A stretch of 64,000 nt of DNA. It comes from an uncultured bacterium. Its GTDB lineage: Bacteria; Bacteroidota; Bacteroidia; Bacteroidales; Rikenellaceae. This document shows positions 27,375 to 35,844 of the stretch, piece by piece. The notes beneath the pieces are model-generated. The model was not told the origin of the DNA. It searched no databases and worked only from the letters and a program-made list of their open reading frames with translations. Position 1 is the first letter of the stretch. Each line of letters begins with the position of its first letter. Made by a program: the position numbers and the translations under genes. The stretch is from NCBI GenBank assembly GCA_905214725.1, contig CAJMNH010000002.1:1-64000 (forward strand), written 5' to 3'.

Positions 27375-27947
27375 AGCGAAAACAGCGGAATTGGCAGTTT
27401 CCACAGTGCAACAGGCCGACGCACCGGAATAACAACGGTCGATCCTCACGTCGGAATCCTTCGAGGATTCCTCCTCAGGATGACAAAAACCACGTTACGC
27501 GATTGTCAATGGAGAGTCATTCCGAGCGAAGTGAAACGAAGCGCGGGAATCCGACCGCAGCTAATGAACTGTCATTCCGAGCGAAACGCAGTGGAGCGTG
27601 GGAATCAACAGCTTTTTCTTCTCTGCTTTTGGCTTGATCCAAAAGCAGCAAAAGATCAAGCACGGCGAAAAACCGCGGGCGTCGCCGCCAGCGTTCGCTG
27701 AGCGGGCACGCAAGATCAGGCCGTTTGCGCACGCCCGCTCCGGGCGCTCGCGCTATCGCCGACACTTCTCCGCTCTTTTCGCAGTGCACAAGGCGGACGC
27801 ATTAAAATAACAGAAGTTGATCCTCACGTCGGGATCCTGCTCGGATCCCTCCTCAGGATGACAAATTGGAATTGTCATTCCGAGCGAAGTGTAACGGAGC
27901 GCGGGAATCGACTGCTTGGCGCGAAGCGCACCACAATTCCGCATTGC
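27375..27947. repeat. Cluster of dispersed repeats R2 and R1
   Basis: Two R2 modules (…CAGTGCA(A)CAAGGC…GATCCTCACGTCGG…CCTCAGGATGACAAA) at about 27381-27486 and 27775-27862. R1 modules (TCATTCCGAGCGAA…GGAATC) lie at about 27516-27553, 27569-27605 and 27873-27947. There is no supported gene between 27204 and 28437. The same modules recur at 57960-58640. Confidence 0.7.
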
Positions 27948-28144
27948 ACCGCAGACGGATTGAGGTCGGACGGCGGTTCGAACGCCCGGAGCGGGTGTGC
28001 AAAACAGCGTAGTCTTTTGTGCCCGCTCAGTGAGAATAGCCGTCCGATCCCGTCGGAGGTGCCCTACCTTCGCTGCGCTCGGTTTCCTCCTTCTGGCGCG
28101 GCATAGCCCGCTTGCGGTCTCTGCCCGCGCTGCGTGCGTCGGTT

Positions 28145-28230
28145 GCGGATGGTTTTACGCCGCTTTTTCCACAAAAAGCGGCAAACAGATTCCTGCGGCG
28201 AATTTAGGAATTTGGCGCGGGACTTTTACT
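28145..28230. repeat. Dispersed repeat R3
   Basis: GCGGATGGTTTTACGCCGC, then the palindrome CCGCTTTTTCCACAAAAAGCGG and GATTCCTGC…GAATTTAGGAATTTGG. A near-identical copy lies at 58355-58438. Confidence 0.75.
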
Positions 28231-28265
28231 ACTCTTCCTTTTGTACTTTTGGATTGACCCAAAAG

Positions 28266-28322
28266 GACATTTTCGCTAAGCCGAGCGCAGTGCCGAACTT
28301 GTTCGGACTATGCCGAGGCGAG
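28266..28322. repeat. Dispersed repeat R4, inverted single copy
   Basis: TTTTCGCTAAGCCGAGCGCA…GAACTTGTTCGGACTATGCC, the reverse complement of the tandem unit at 3248-3375. Confidence 0.65.
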
Positions 28323-28389
28323 AAAATGAAGGCCGAAGGCCAACCAAAAACCCAAGCACGGCGAAAAGGGGTGGACTTCGAAAGAAATA

Positions 28390-28413
28390 TTCCCCTGCCG
28401 GCCGGCAGGGGAA
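28390..28413 (-). terminator. Terminator after the PorT-like gene
   Basis: Perfect palindrome TTCCCCTGCCGG/CCGGCAGGGGAA, followed by ATATTTCTTT on the minus strand, 25 bases past the stop. Confidence 0.6.
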
Positions 28414-28437
28414 CGAAGTTTTCCGAAATAGTTGCAA

Positions 28438-29031
28438 TCAGAAACGGTAGCCCAGTTGCAGTTGGAAGGTTTTGTTACGGACCGTGATGTCCGACACGTC
28501 GGAGAGATTGAGGAATCCCGCATCGTAGCCGAAGCGGAACGAATAGCGGCGCCACTCCACGCCAATGCCGGCGCGTACGCCCATATCGAAGCGGTCGAAT
28601 CCGTCATCGCCGAACGTATCGGCCTTTTCCGACCCGACCTTCACCTTGCCGGCGAAACCCACACGCATACTCAGACCGAGATAGGGAACCAGCGCAATGT
28701 CGTCCGTCAGTCCGAAATGCCAGTTAACCAAGGCCGGCGCTTCAAAGTAATAGGCATTGACCTTCATCGCGCCGTCAGCGATCGAAGTTCCATAGCCGGC
28801 AACGCCCAAGCCGGTCTCGAAATAGAGCGGCAGCGCGGACATCAGGCTCTTTTCATAAGAGAAAGCCACCAAAGGACGCACCACCGAATTGGGAGTGGCG
28901 CTTATGCCACCCTGCTTGAAGGTCATGTTGGCGATGTTCATGCCGACGCGCACGCCGTAGATGTGATTAGGATGTGCCGACACACCGAATACGACGGTCA
29001 ACAACAGAACGGAGAGAAGAAGTTTTTTCAT
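28438..29031 (-). CDS. Outer-membrane beta-barrel protein (PorT/OMP_b-brl type)
   Basis: A 197-residue exported protein. MKKLLLSVLLLTVVFGVSAH is a Sec signal peptide; the mature protein starts with IYGVRVGMNIANMTF, the usual 'G.k.G.n.s' opening of PorT-like barrels. It shows about eight amphipathic strands and ends with an aromatic residue (TFQLQLGYRF), which supports outer-membrane insertion. Function unknown. Monocistronic, with its own -7 box and a terminator. Confidence 0.85.
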   Translation of the reverse strand: MKKLLLSVLLLTVVFGVSAHPNHIYGVRVGMNIANMTFKQGGISATPNSVVRPLVAFSYEKSLMSALPLYFETGLGVAGYGTSIADGAMKVNAYYFEAPALVNWHFGLTDDIALVPYLGLSMRVGFAGKVKVGSEKADTFGDDGFDRFDMGVRAGIGVEWRRYSFRFGYDAGFLNLSDVSDITVRNKTFQLQLGYRF

Positions 29032-29063
29032 AGATAAAGAGGTTTGGAATAAGTTTGCGCTGT

Positions 29064-29071
29064 CAAATATA
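29064..29071 (-). promoter_or_regulatory. -7 box for the PorT-like gene
   Basis: TATATTTG on the minus strand, 33 bases before the ATG. Confidence 0.45.
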
Positions 29072-29162
29072 CTAATTTTACATAATTAAACGTTCTATTA
29101 CCGAATAAAGTTTCCAATCGCTTTGGAATCGAATTTGCATCTTGCTTACAAAAAAGACCGTT

Positions 29163-29462
29163 ATGAAAAAATATAGTCTCAAAAACAACGAAGCCCGCAG
29201 CCGCTATGAGTTCGACATTGAAGGACATACCGCCCACATCGATTACGAACTGGACGGAGAGGTCATCGTCCTGACGCACACTATCGTCCCCGAGCAATAC
29301 GAGGGGCAGGGCATCGGGACACAGCTGGTTGCGGCCGTGCTGAGCGACATCCGCCGCAAAGGGCTGAAAGTCGTTCCGCAATGTCCGTTCGTGGCCGTCT
29401 ACATCGAGCGTCATCCGATCTGGCGCGATCTGGTCTTCCGCGAAAGCGTCGCCGAACACTAA
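29163..29462 (+). CDS. GNAT-like N-acetyltransferase (YjdJ/Gcn5-related, short form)
   Basis: A 99-residue protein of the short GNAT group (GCN5-related, 'N-acetyltransferase domain, ~95 residues'). The acetyl-CoA loop is QYEGQGIGTQL, in the form 'p...rGqGig..Lv...l', and the body has RYEFDIEGHTAHIDYELDG and the end CPFVAVYIERHPIW, all characteristic. The acceptor is unknown. The ATG at 29163 (MKKYSLKNNEARSRYEF) is preferred to one 21 bases upstream because it matches the family's start. Confidence 0.88.
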   Translation: MKKYSLKNNEARSRYEFDIEGHTAHIDYELDGEVIVLTHTIVPEQYEGQGIGTQLVAAVLSDIRRKGLKVVPQCPFVAVYIERHPIWRDLVFRESVAEH

Positions 29463-29566
29463 GCGGAACGATCGGCTTTGCAGCCGGTTCCGACAAAAGA
29501 ACTCTTCCGAAACCTTCGCCGCCTTTCGTCCGCACGCAGGAATGAAGCGTGAAAACGACGCGGCGA

Positions 29567-30304
29567 CTACTTCCCGACAAGACGCTTGAAGAAGTTGCGA
29601 ATACGCACCGGAAGATTGATACCTTGTTTGAGCAGCACAGCCCCGCTGAGAATTTTCCAGTCCCACTTCCGCAGCTCGGCATACCGCACCAAAACATAGA
29701 CCAGATAAGGTTTTTCCCAATCGAGGTGGTGGAGCATCTCCACGCAGTCGCGTCTGCTCAGGTTCCGGCGAAAAGCCATTCGGTTGACGTCGATCAGCGC
29801 GAAACTCCACGTATCGTTTTCGCGGTAGTAGAAGATGTTGCCCGGATTGTAATCGTAGTCGAGCACCCCCTTTTCATGCAGTTCGACGGTGAAAGCCGCG
29901 AAAGCGTCGAGGATCTCCAACTGCCGCAGCTGCGGTTCGCGTTCCAAGTGTTCGAGCGTCGGATAAGGAAGGCGCTTCGAAACGTAATATCCCGTATGGA
30001 ACAGCAGCCCCCGCCGGCACTCGATGTAACCGACCGGATCGGCCACGGCGATGCCCAACTGTTCGAGCCGCAACGAATAGTTATAGGAACGTTTCGCCTT
30101 GGTCGGACGAAGGAAGGTGTAGACCCAGCGATTCAGGCGGAGCGGCTTAGCAAAGCGTTTGACGACGAGCTCTTCGCCTTCCACCTTCACGCACCACAAC
30201 GTATTGCGGTTGTCGCGCAGCACCTCGCCCGAAATACCCTGCGACGGCAAAGTCCGCATCCATCGAGCCAAATGACCATATCTTTCCGAAAGTACGATTT
30301 TCAT
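29567..30304 (-). CDS. Lipopolysaccharide kinase (Kdo/WaaP, InaA) family protein
   Basis: A 245-residue kinase-fold protein of the WaaP/KdkA/InaA group, which phosphorylates sugars of the LPS inner core on the cytoplasmic side. The conserved kinase residues are visible: the ATP-binding Lys in EELVVKRFAKP, the catalytic loop HEKGVLDYDYNPGN, and FALIDVNRM (DFG-equivalent). The Arg-rich segment RRNLSRRDCVEMLHHL is typical. The target sugar is not predictable. Its promoter box at 30334 is close to the start. Confidence 0.87.
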   Translation of the reverse strand: MKIVLSERYGHLARWMRTLPSQGISGEVLRDNRNTLWCVKVEGEELVVKRFAKPLRLNRWVYTFLRPTKAKRSYNYSLRLEQLGIAVADPVGYIECRRGLLFHTGYYVSKRLPYPTLEHLEREPQLRQLEILDAFAAFTVELHEKGVLDYDYNPGNIFYYRENDTWSFALIDVNRMAFRRNLSRRDCVEMLHHLDWEKPYLVYVLVRYAELRKWDWKILSGAVLLKQGINLPVRIRNFFKRLVGK

Positions 30305-30333
30305 TCATTTTCACGTCTTATCGATACCCGTCA

Positions 30334-30341
30334 CAAAAATA
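30334..30341 (-). promoter_or_regulatory. -7 box for the LPS kinase-like gene
   Basis: TATTTTTG on the minus strand, 30 bases before the ATG. Confidence 0.45.
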
Positions 30342-30440
30342 ACGACCGATAATTCCTCTGACTTGTCTTGATCGTTAGCAATAGTATTCCAAAAGTCGGA
30401 TTTATGAGTACATTTTGTCCGAAATATAAGAAAAAGATAT

Positions 30441-30448
30441 TACTTTTG
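30441..30448 (+). promoter_or_regulatory. -7 box for the AraC gene
   Basis: TACTTTTG, 21 bases before the ATG at 30470, with TTTG 23 bases upstream (slightly long spacing). Confidence 0.5.
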
Positions 30449-30469
30449 AAAAAATTCAATACTTTATTT

Positions 30470-31351
30470 ATGAACGAAATCCTCCAACACATTTCAATAT
30501 CTCCAGAGCAGGATACCAAACAAATGGATGTAGCCTCCTTCCGGTTGCTGCAGCTCAGCAGTACCTCGTCGCATTTCACACAATCCCATTACCTGCCGCA
30601 CGAGTTGAACGTCGGCGGAATCTGTGTCTGTTTACAGGGATCGAGCCGTGTTACATTCAACCAACGGCAATGCCATATCCAAAAGGGCGACATCTGCGTA
30701 TTCTTTCCCTACATGATCATGCAGGTCGACGAGCGGAGCGATGATTTCGAGGCATACTGCATCGTATCCGAAATGGACATCACAAGGGAAGTGCAGGTAC
30801 CTTCGGCGACCTCGCTGTTTCTCTACATCAAGGACAATCCCTGCATCTCGATCGAAGAGCGTACGTTCGAACGCATGCTCAAATATTGCAGGATGTTCAG
30901 AGAATTCGAACAGAACGGCCATCCCTACCGTGAACAGATCACCCGTCATATGGCGATGATGCTCTATTACGAAATCTTCGACATCTATCAGCACGGCAAA
31001 CCGCTGGCTATGAGCGCCCAAACGCGGCAGGAGACGATGTTCCGTCAATTCCTCGTTCTGGTTTCGCAGCATTACGCCAATGAACGCGAAATCGGATTCT
31101 ACGCCAACCAACTCTGCGTAACGCCCAAATACCTCTCCTCGGTCGTACACGGCGTATCGGGGAACAGCGCGGCTTGGTGGATCAACCATACGGTGATCCT
31201 GCACGCGAAACACCTGCTGAAAGCGAACCATCATCTCACCATTCAGCAGATCTCCGACAAGCTCAACTTTCCCAATCCGTCGTTCTTCGTCCAATACTTC
31301 AAACGCCGCGTGGGCATGACGCCCAAAGAGTTCCGACGGAAGGCCCACTGA
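30470..31351 (+). CDS. AraC family transcriptional regulator
   Basis: A 293-residue regulator with an N-terminal cupin-like sensing domain (about 25-150; GSSRVTFNQRQCHIQKGDIC) and a C-terminal AraC HTH (about 195-290). The first HTH is EIGFYANQLCVTPKYLSSVV, the second LTIQQISDKLNFPNPSFFVQ, ending in FKRRVGMTPKEFR, all family landmarks. The start at 30470 follows the promoter box. It is convergent with the BACON/FISUMP lipoprotein operon, so regulation of it cannot be claimed. The inducer is unknown. Confidence 0.94.
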   Translation: MNEILQHISISPEQDTKQMDVASFRLLQLSSTSSHFTQSHYLPHELNVGGICVCLQGSSRVTFNQRQCHIQKGDICVFFPYMIMQVDERSDDFEAYCIVSEMDITREVQVPSATSLFLYIKDNPCISIEERTFERMLKYCRMFREFEQNGHPYREQITRHMAMMLYYEIFDIYQHGKPLAMSAQTRQETMFRQFLVLVSQHYANEREIGFYANQLCVTPKYLSSVVHGVSGNSAAWWINHTVILHAKHLLKANHHLTIQQISDKLNFPNPSFFVQYFKRRVGMTPKEFRRKAH

Positions 31352-31408
31352 CGGCCTCGGCATCATACCTCCCGTCCGCAATTCATGCGCAGGCCGGCGG
31401 GAGCAACA

Positions 31409-31440
31409 GAGAGCCGGACGAATCGATTCGTCCGGCTCTC
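31409..31440. terminator. Bidirectional hairpin between AraC and lipoprotein genes
   Basis: Perfect 32-base palindrome with arms GAGAGCCGGACGAATC and GATTCGTCCGGCTCTC between convergent genes. No long T-run. Confidence 0.6.
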
Positions 31441-31458
31441 CCGTCGTTACCCGGAACG

Positions 31459-32919
31459 CTATTTCTCCTTCACGCAGCGAACGGAGTTGCCGTAAGCCGT
31501 CGCACCATAGCGATAACGCACCCACTCCGGCATCACATAGACTTCATAACCGTAGCCATTGGACGCGTCGGCCGACGCCGTCCAGTAGATGCCGATCTGT
31601 CCGCAGTTCGTCAACGGCGTATTGATAGTCAGAATACCCGCAGAGGGGAAGAAATCGCCCGTGCCGCCCGTCCACGTCCGACCCTGACGCTCGAACGGCC
31701 CCCACTGGACGTCCATATTCACGCCGGTCGACATATCGCCTGCGGCCGTCGCAAAAGCGCCGTCGGGCGGGACCATATACCCCACCGGACACGGATCGAA
31801 GATGGTCTTGTAACCCGCCTTCGACTTGTTGGCGCCCCATAGGTCGGCCTGCTTCAAGTCATCGTTCGTCGGCGTCACGTACCATGACGAACCCGAATAC
31901 TGATAATAGGTTTTCAGGAACTGTGTCGGATGCTGCACGGCATTCTCGATATTGCCCGGAGCCTCCGTGAGCAGCAATTGCCGTACGCCCGTATAGGCCC
32001 ATTCGGCCGTGCCGTCGCCCACCTGATAATTCTCGACGTTGGCCTCGGGCACGTTTTCCTCCATATAAGGCGCCGACGAGGGGAGGAACGGATCCTTGCG
32101 GCCCCACTGGTAGAAGAGTCCGCGGTTGTTCAGATCGCCCGGCGTATTGTTCAACGCACCGAGGTTGCGATCCATCCATTCGTAGCCGTTGGCGGCTTTC
32201 AGCGTCACCTCCTGATCCGTGACCCAGATGTGCCAGCTCCAGACGATCTCTCCCGAGAAGTCGCGCAACGCGATCACCGCATTGCCCTGCTCCCTGCCGG
32301 TCGAGAACCAGATGCGGCCGTTCTGATAGACCGGCGCGCCGTCGATCACCTCGCGGCTGCGCGTCTTGTCCGCATCGAAGGTCGCTTCCCACAGCAGTTC
32401 GGCCGCAACGCCGTCGTCGAGCGAAAGGCCGTGCTTGTCGATGTATTTCGACATGCCGTCGCCGCCGCCGTTGCCTTTGATCACGGCTTCGAAAACACAG
32501 GCCTCTCCCGTGCGGGCCATATAACAGTTGGCCGTACCGTCCGCCGAAAGATTCGTGGCGCCGGTACCGTACTGCATCACACGAATTTCGCATTTCAGCG
32601 AAGGGTCATCGATGCCGGCCACCGTCACCACAGCCGTTTGCTCTTTGCCGGAAAAGGATTCCAACGCCGTCACCGTAAGCAGATTGTCCTCTTTTTTGGT
32701 CGACAGCCAGCCGGCGGCATCGGTCGAAACTTTCCAATCCCCGCAGTTGGTATCGATGACGACGGTCCGCGAACCCCCGTCGGCCGGGAGTGCGAAGATA
32801 CGCGTCGAAGCCGTCAGGTAGAGCGCAGGCTCGGCGGCGCGATACTCGTCGTCTTGGTCGCAGGAGACCAATAATCCGATACTGGCCGCCAGCAACACTG
32901 AATATATTAATTTTTTCAT
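31459..32919 (-). CDS. BACON-FISUMP surface lipoprotein
   Basis: A 486-residue predicted lipoprotein (MKKLIYSVLLAASIGLLVSC, lipobox Cys20). A BACON domain covers about residues 35-115: STRIFALPADGGSRTVVIDT, then NCGDWKVS and WLSTKKEDN. A middle region follows, with GTANCYMARTGEACVFEAV. The C-terminal FISUMP module contains GYEWMDRNLGALNNTPGD, FDPCPVGYMVPPDGAF and the closing GNSVRCVKEK. It is the last gene of a three-gene leftward operon that starts at 37080. BACON domains are linked to mucin or carbohydrate binding in the gut; that is family knowledge, not shown here. The start at 32919 omits four residues of a longer frame. Confidence 0.87.
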   Translation of the reverse strand: MKKLIYSVLLAASIGLLVSCDQDDEYRAAEPALYLTASTRIFALPADGGSRTVVIDTNCGDWKVSTDAAGWLSTKKEDNLLTVTALESFSGKEQTAVVTVAGIDDPSLKCEIRVMQYGTGATNLSADGTANCYMARTGEACVFEAVIKGNGGGDGMSKYIDKHGLSLDDGVAAELLWEATFDADKTRSREVIDGAPVYQNGRIWFSTGREQGNAVIALRDFSGEIVWSWHIWVTDQEVTLKAANGYEWMDRNLGALNNTPGDLNNRGLFYQWGRKDPFLPSSAPYMEENVPEANVENYQVGDGTAEWAYTGVRQLLLTEAPGNIENAVQHPTQFLKTYYQYSGSSWYVTPTNDDLKQADLWGANKSKAGYKTIFDPCPVGYMVPPDGAFATAAGDMSTGVNMDVQWGPFERQGRTWTGGTGDFFPSAGILTINTPLTNCGQIGIYWTASADASNGYGYEVYVMPEWVRYRYGATAYGNSVRCVKEK

Positions 32920-32944
32920 CTTGCTTTCCATTAACTGTTTTCAC

Positions 32945-35818
32945 TTATTTCCATACCGCCGGCATTGCATCGTAATCGCTCAGCCCCGTACAACCGGCAA
33001 AAATGTCGGTGGCGTTGGTATTCGTGATCGCCACGAAACCGAGAGCCGTCGTACGCTCGTAAAGATGGATCTTCTTGTCGTCGAGCGTCGTATAGGGCGA
33101 TTCGCCCGTCAGCGAGACGCAATCCTTGAAAGCCGTCTTGACGGTTTTGAGTTTCTTGTTGTTGTCGAACAATCCCGCCGGCAGCGATTCGAGCCCCGAA
33201 CAGCCGGAGAAGGCCGACGTAATCGTTTCCAACGCAGGATTGGTGGCGAACAGATTCTCAGGCAGCGTTTTGAGGCTCGAGCAGCCGAGGAAGGCCGAGG
33301 AAACCGACGTCATGTTCGTACACCCTTCGAACAGCGATTCGGGCAGCGATTCGAGCCCCGAACAACCGCTGAATGTAGACGAGAACGTCTTGATCGCCGT
33401 CTGCTTGCTGAAAAGGTTATCGGGCAGCGACTTCAATCCCGTGCAACTCTTGAACGTATTGCTGAAACCGGTTGCATTGACGTTGGCATCGAACAGTCCG
33501 GGCGGCAGCAACTTCAAATTCGTACATCCCTCGAACGTACTCGTAAAGGTCGTCGCATTCACAAAGGTGCTGAAAACATCCGCAGGAACCGATTCGATGG
33601 CGACACATCCCTTGAATACGGAGTTCGCATTCTTGGGCGCCGAGATCTTGGCGAACAGTCCCGTCGGAATCGACGCGAGCGATTCGCACCCCGAGAACAT
33701 CGTGGAGACGCTCGTCACGGAGGTCGTATTGGCCAACAATCCGGTCGGAACCGACGTAATGCCCGTACACCCCTCGAACAGACTCTCGACCTTCTCGGCC
33801 GCTGCGCAGGCCGAGAGCAAATCCGATGGAATGCTTCTGAGGCCCGTACACTTCTTGAAAGCCGAGGAGAAATCCGTACATCTGGTCATCTTGGCGAACA
33901 ACCCGCGGGGGATGGCGGAGATCGGCGTCTCCATGAATATGCCGAAGCAATTCTCCACCAACGCTTGGTTGGCAAAGAGTCCGGCCGGAATCGTTTCGAG
34001 TCCCGCTCCGCTGAATGCGTTCTTGAAGGTCGTCGCATACATATTGTTGAAGAACAACAGTTCGGGAACCGATTTGAGACTGGTGCATTTGGCAAAGACA
34101 CGCATGAAATTGGTCACGTTGGGACATCCGCCGAACAGGTCGGCGGGTACGATCTCCAACAGCGCGCAGCCGTCGAAGAGCGCCTGCATGTTCAGTGCGG
34201 CAGGGCAATTCTGGAACAGCGTCGCAGGAATGGAACGGATTGCCGTATAGCCGAAAGTGCCCAAGAAGTTCTCCGCTTTGACGTTCTTCTCGAACAAACC
34301 GGCCGGAATGGCGGTCAATACGCCCGTCGTAGCGCTGGAAGTGGGAGTACCCGTTGAATAGAAGGTCTGATAGAACGTCGTTGCTTCCGTATTGTAGTAA
34401 AAGAGTTTCTCCGGTATTTTCGAAATCAGGAAACAGTTGAAGAAAGCCGCCGTGAAATCGGTCGCCTTAACCGCATTGTCGAACAATCCTTCCGGGATCG
34501 CGCCCAGCGTTTCGCAGGACTCGAAAACATGGGCGAACGTCGTCACCTCGTCGAACGAATGCGCCGTATCCGACGGAACGGTCTTCAGGAACTTGCAGCC
34601 GGTGAAGGCATTTGCCATCGACGTCAGCCCCGTCTGCCCCCACTGAATGATTTCGGTCAGGTAGCTCGACTTGAGGGCGTTCAACGCCGTCGCTTTGCCG
34701 CTCACCTCGACATTGTAGGAGCCGGCCGTCGCATACGTATGGGTCGGATTGGCTTTCGTAACGGGTTCGACCGTTCCGTCGCCCCAGTTGATCTCGGCGT
34801 CGACCTCGCCCGCGATGATCGCCGTCGCCGTCACATTGTCGGAGGGGATTTCGAACACCCAGCGCAGATATTTGTCGTTGACGCCCATCTGGGAAACGGC
34901 CACCTGCAATGCATCCGTATTCTCACCGGTTCCCGTCATCAGTTCGATATTCTTCGTCTGGCCCTGTTCGCCTTCGTAGGGATCGGCCGTGACGGTCAGC
35001 ACATCGCCCTCGCGCGTTACGGTAAACCAACCGGCGTCGGCCTTGTAGCTCCATTCGAAATTCGACGAGACGGCGATCGTCTTCGTACCTCCCCTGTAAT
35101 CGAACGAGAGCGCCTCCGGCAGCGCCTTGACGAAGGCCTTGCCGTCCTGCGCGACGACGATCGTCTCGCTGACGCTCTTATCGCCGTAACCGGCCGAAAG
35201 TTTCACCTCTACCTGCCGCGGCTCGGGCGAGGCGTTTTCTTCCGCCGTAAAGACCAGCTTGTTCTCCTTGCGCTCGACCAGCATCCAACTGCACGACTGG
35301 GTGAATTCCCAATCCTCGTAATTGCACGTGATCTCGGTCGAAGCGGTCAGCACGGAGCCGCAGGCGGCGATCGTCAACTGATTGGGCGTCGCCACGATCT
35401 CAGGCGTTCCGGCGGCGTTCTGCGTAACCGAGATCTTCTGCGTCTTGGCGCCGGCGCCCTCGCCGGCGGTAATCACCACTTCGGCCTTGGGCTCGGACGC
35501 CTCTTCGTTACGCTCCACCCGAAGCGTCAGCGTTCCGTCGTATTCGTTCTGCTCCACCGAGAGCCATGTCTCGTTGCTGTTGGTACAGCTCCATGCATCG
35601 GCATTGGTCTCGACGGCGAACTCCACCGTCCCTCCCGGGGTTTTGAAGCGCACGCTTCCGTCCTGAGCCGAATAGAGCGGATTCTCGGACGACACACGGA
35701 GCGTCGTGGCCTCCGGCACAACGGGATCGGCTTCGAGCGTGATCGTATCGCCCTCGCATCCCGCAAGCAGCAGGGCGCCGCCGGTCAGGACACTTATATA
35801 ATATAGTATTCGTTTCAT
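32945..35818 (-). CDS. BACON/PKD-like lipoprotein with BspA-type leucine-rich repeats
   Basis: A 957-residue lipoprotein (MKRILYYISVLTGGALLLAGC). Residues ~35-300 hold three BACON-like domains (NADAWSCTNSNETWLSVEQN, EITCNYEDWEFTQSCSWMLV, SSNFEWSYKADAGWFTVTRE). A PKD-like strand set follows (about 315-370; INWGDGTVEPVTKANPTHTY and AGSYNVEVSG). Then about 18 repeats of 24-27 residues of the BspA/DUF285 type, each of form 'F.GC..L.sIP.gLF......a', occupy roughly residues 385-900. Such repeats make a solenoid often used to bind host or bacterial ligands. It is the middle gene of the operon, 26 bases after the upstream gene and 25 bases before the next. Adhesin role is inference. Confidence 0.9.
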   Translation of the reverse strand: MKRILYYISVLTGGALLLAGCEGDTITLEADPVVPEATTLRVSSENPLYSAQDGSVRFKTPGGTVEFAVETNADAWSCTNSNETWLSVEQNEYDGTLTLRVERNEEASEPKAEVVITAGEGAGAKTQKISVTQNAAGTPEIVATPNQLTIAACGSVLTASTEITCNYEDWEFTQSCSWMLVERKENKLVFTAEENASPEPRQVEVKLSAGYGDKSVSETIVVAQDGKAFVKALPEALSFDYRGGTKTIAVSSNFEWSYKADAGWFTVTREGDVLTVTADPYEGEQGQTKNIELMTGTGENTDALQVAVSQMGVNDKYLRWVFEIPSDNVTATAIIAGEVDAEINWGDGTVEPVTKANPTHTYATAGSYNVEVSGKATALNALKSSYLTEIIQWGQTGLTSMANAFTGCKFLKTVPSDTAHSFDEVTTFAHVFESCETLGAIPEGLFDNAVKATDFTAAFFNCFLISKIPEKLFYYNTEATTFYQTFYSTGTPTSSATTGVLTAIPAGLFEKNVKAENFLGTFGYTAIRSIPATLFQNCPAALNMQALFDGCALLEIVPADLFGGCPNVTNFMRVFAKCTSLKSVPELLFFNNMYATTFKNAFSGAGLETIPAGLFANQALVENCFGIFMETPISAIPRGLFAKMTRCTDFSSAFKKCTGLRSIPSDLLSACAAAEKVESLFEGCTGITSVPTGLLANTTSVTSVSTMFSGCESLASIPTGLFAKISAPKNANSVFKGCVAIESVPADVFSTFVNATTFTSTFEGCTNLKLLPPGLFDANVNATGFSNTFKSCTGLKSLPDNLFSKQTAIKTFSSTFSGCSGLESLPESLFEGCTNMTSVSSAFLGCSSLKTLPENLFATNPALETITSAFSGCSGLESLPAGLFDNNKKLKTVKTAFKDCVSLTGESPYTTLDDKKIHLYERTTALGFVAITNTNATDIFAGCTGLSDYDAMPAVWK

Positions 35819-35844
35819 CTGTTCTCTGTTTTAGCGTTTCTGCA

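Noticed and set aside
27204..28437. CRISPR array or small genes in the repeat region
   Set aside because: Repeats are of mixed type, of unequal spacing and without unique spacers; the short frames are interrupted by the same repeat modules.
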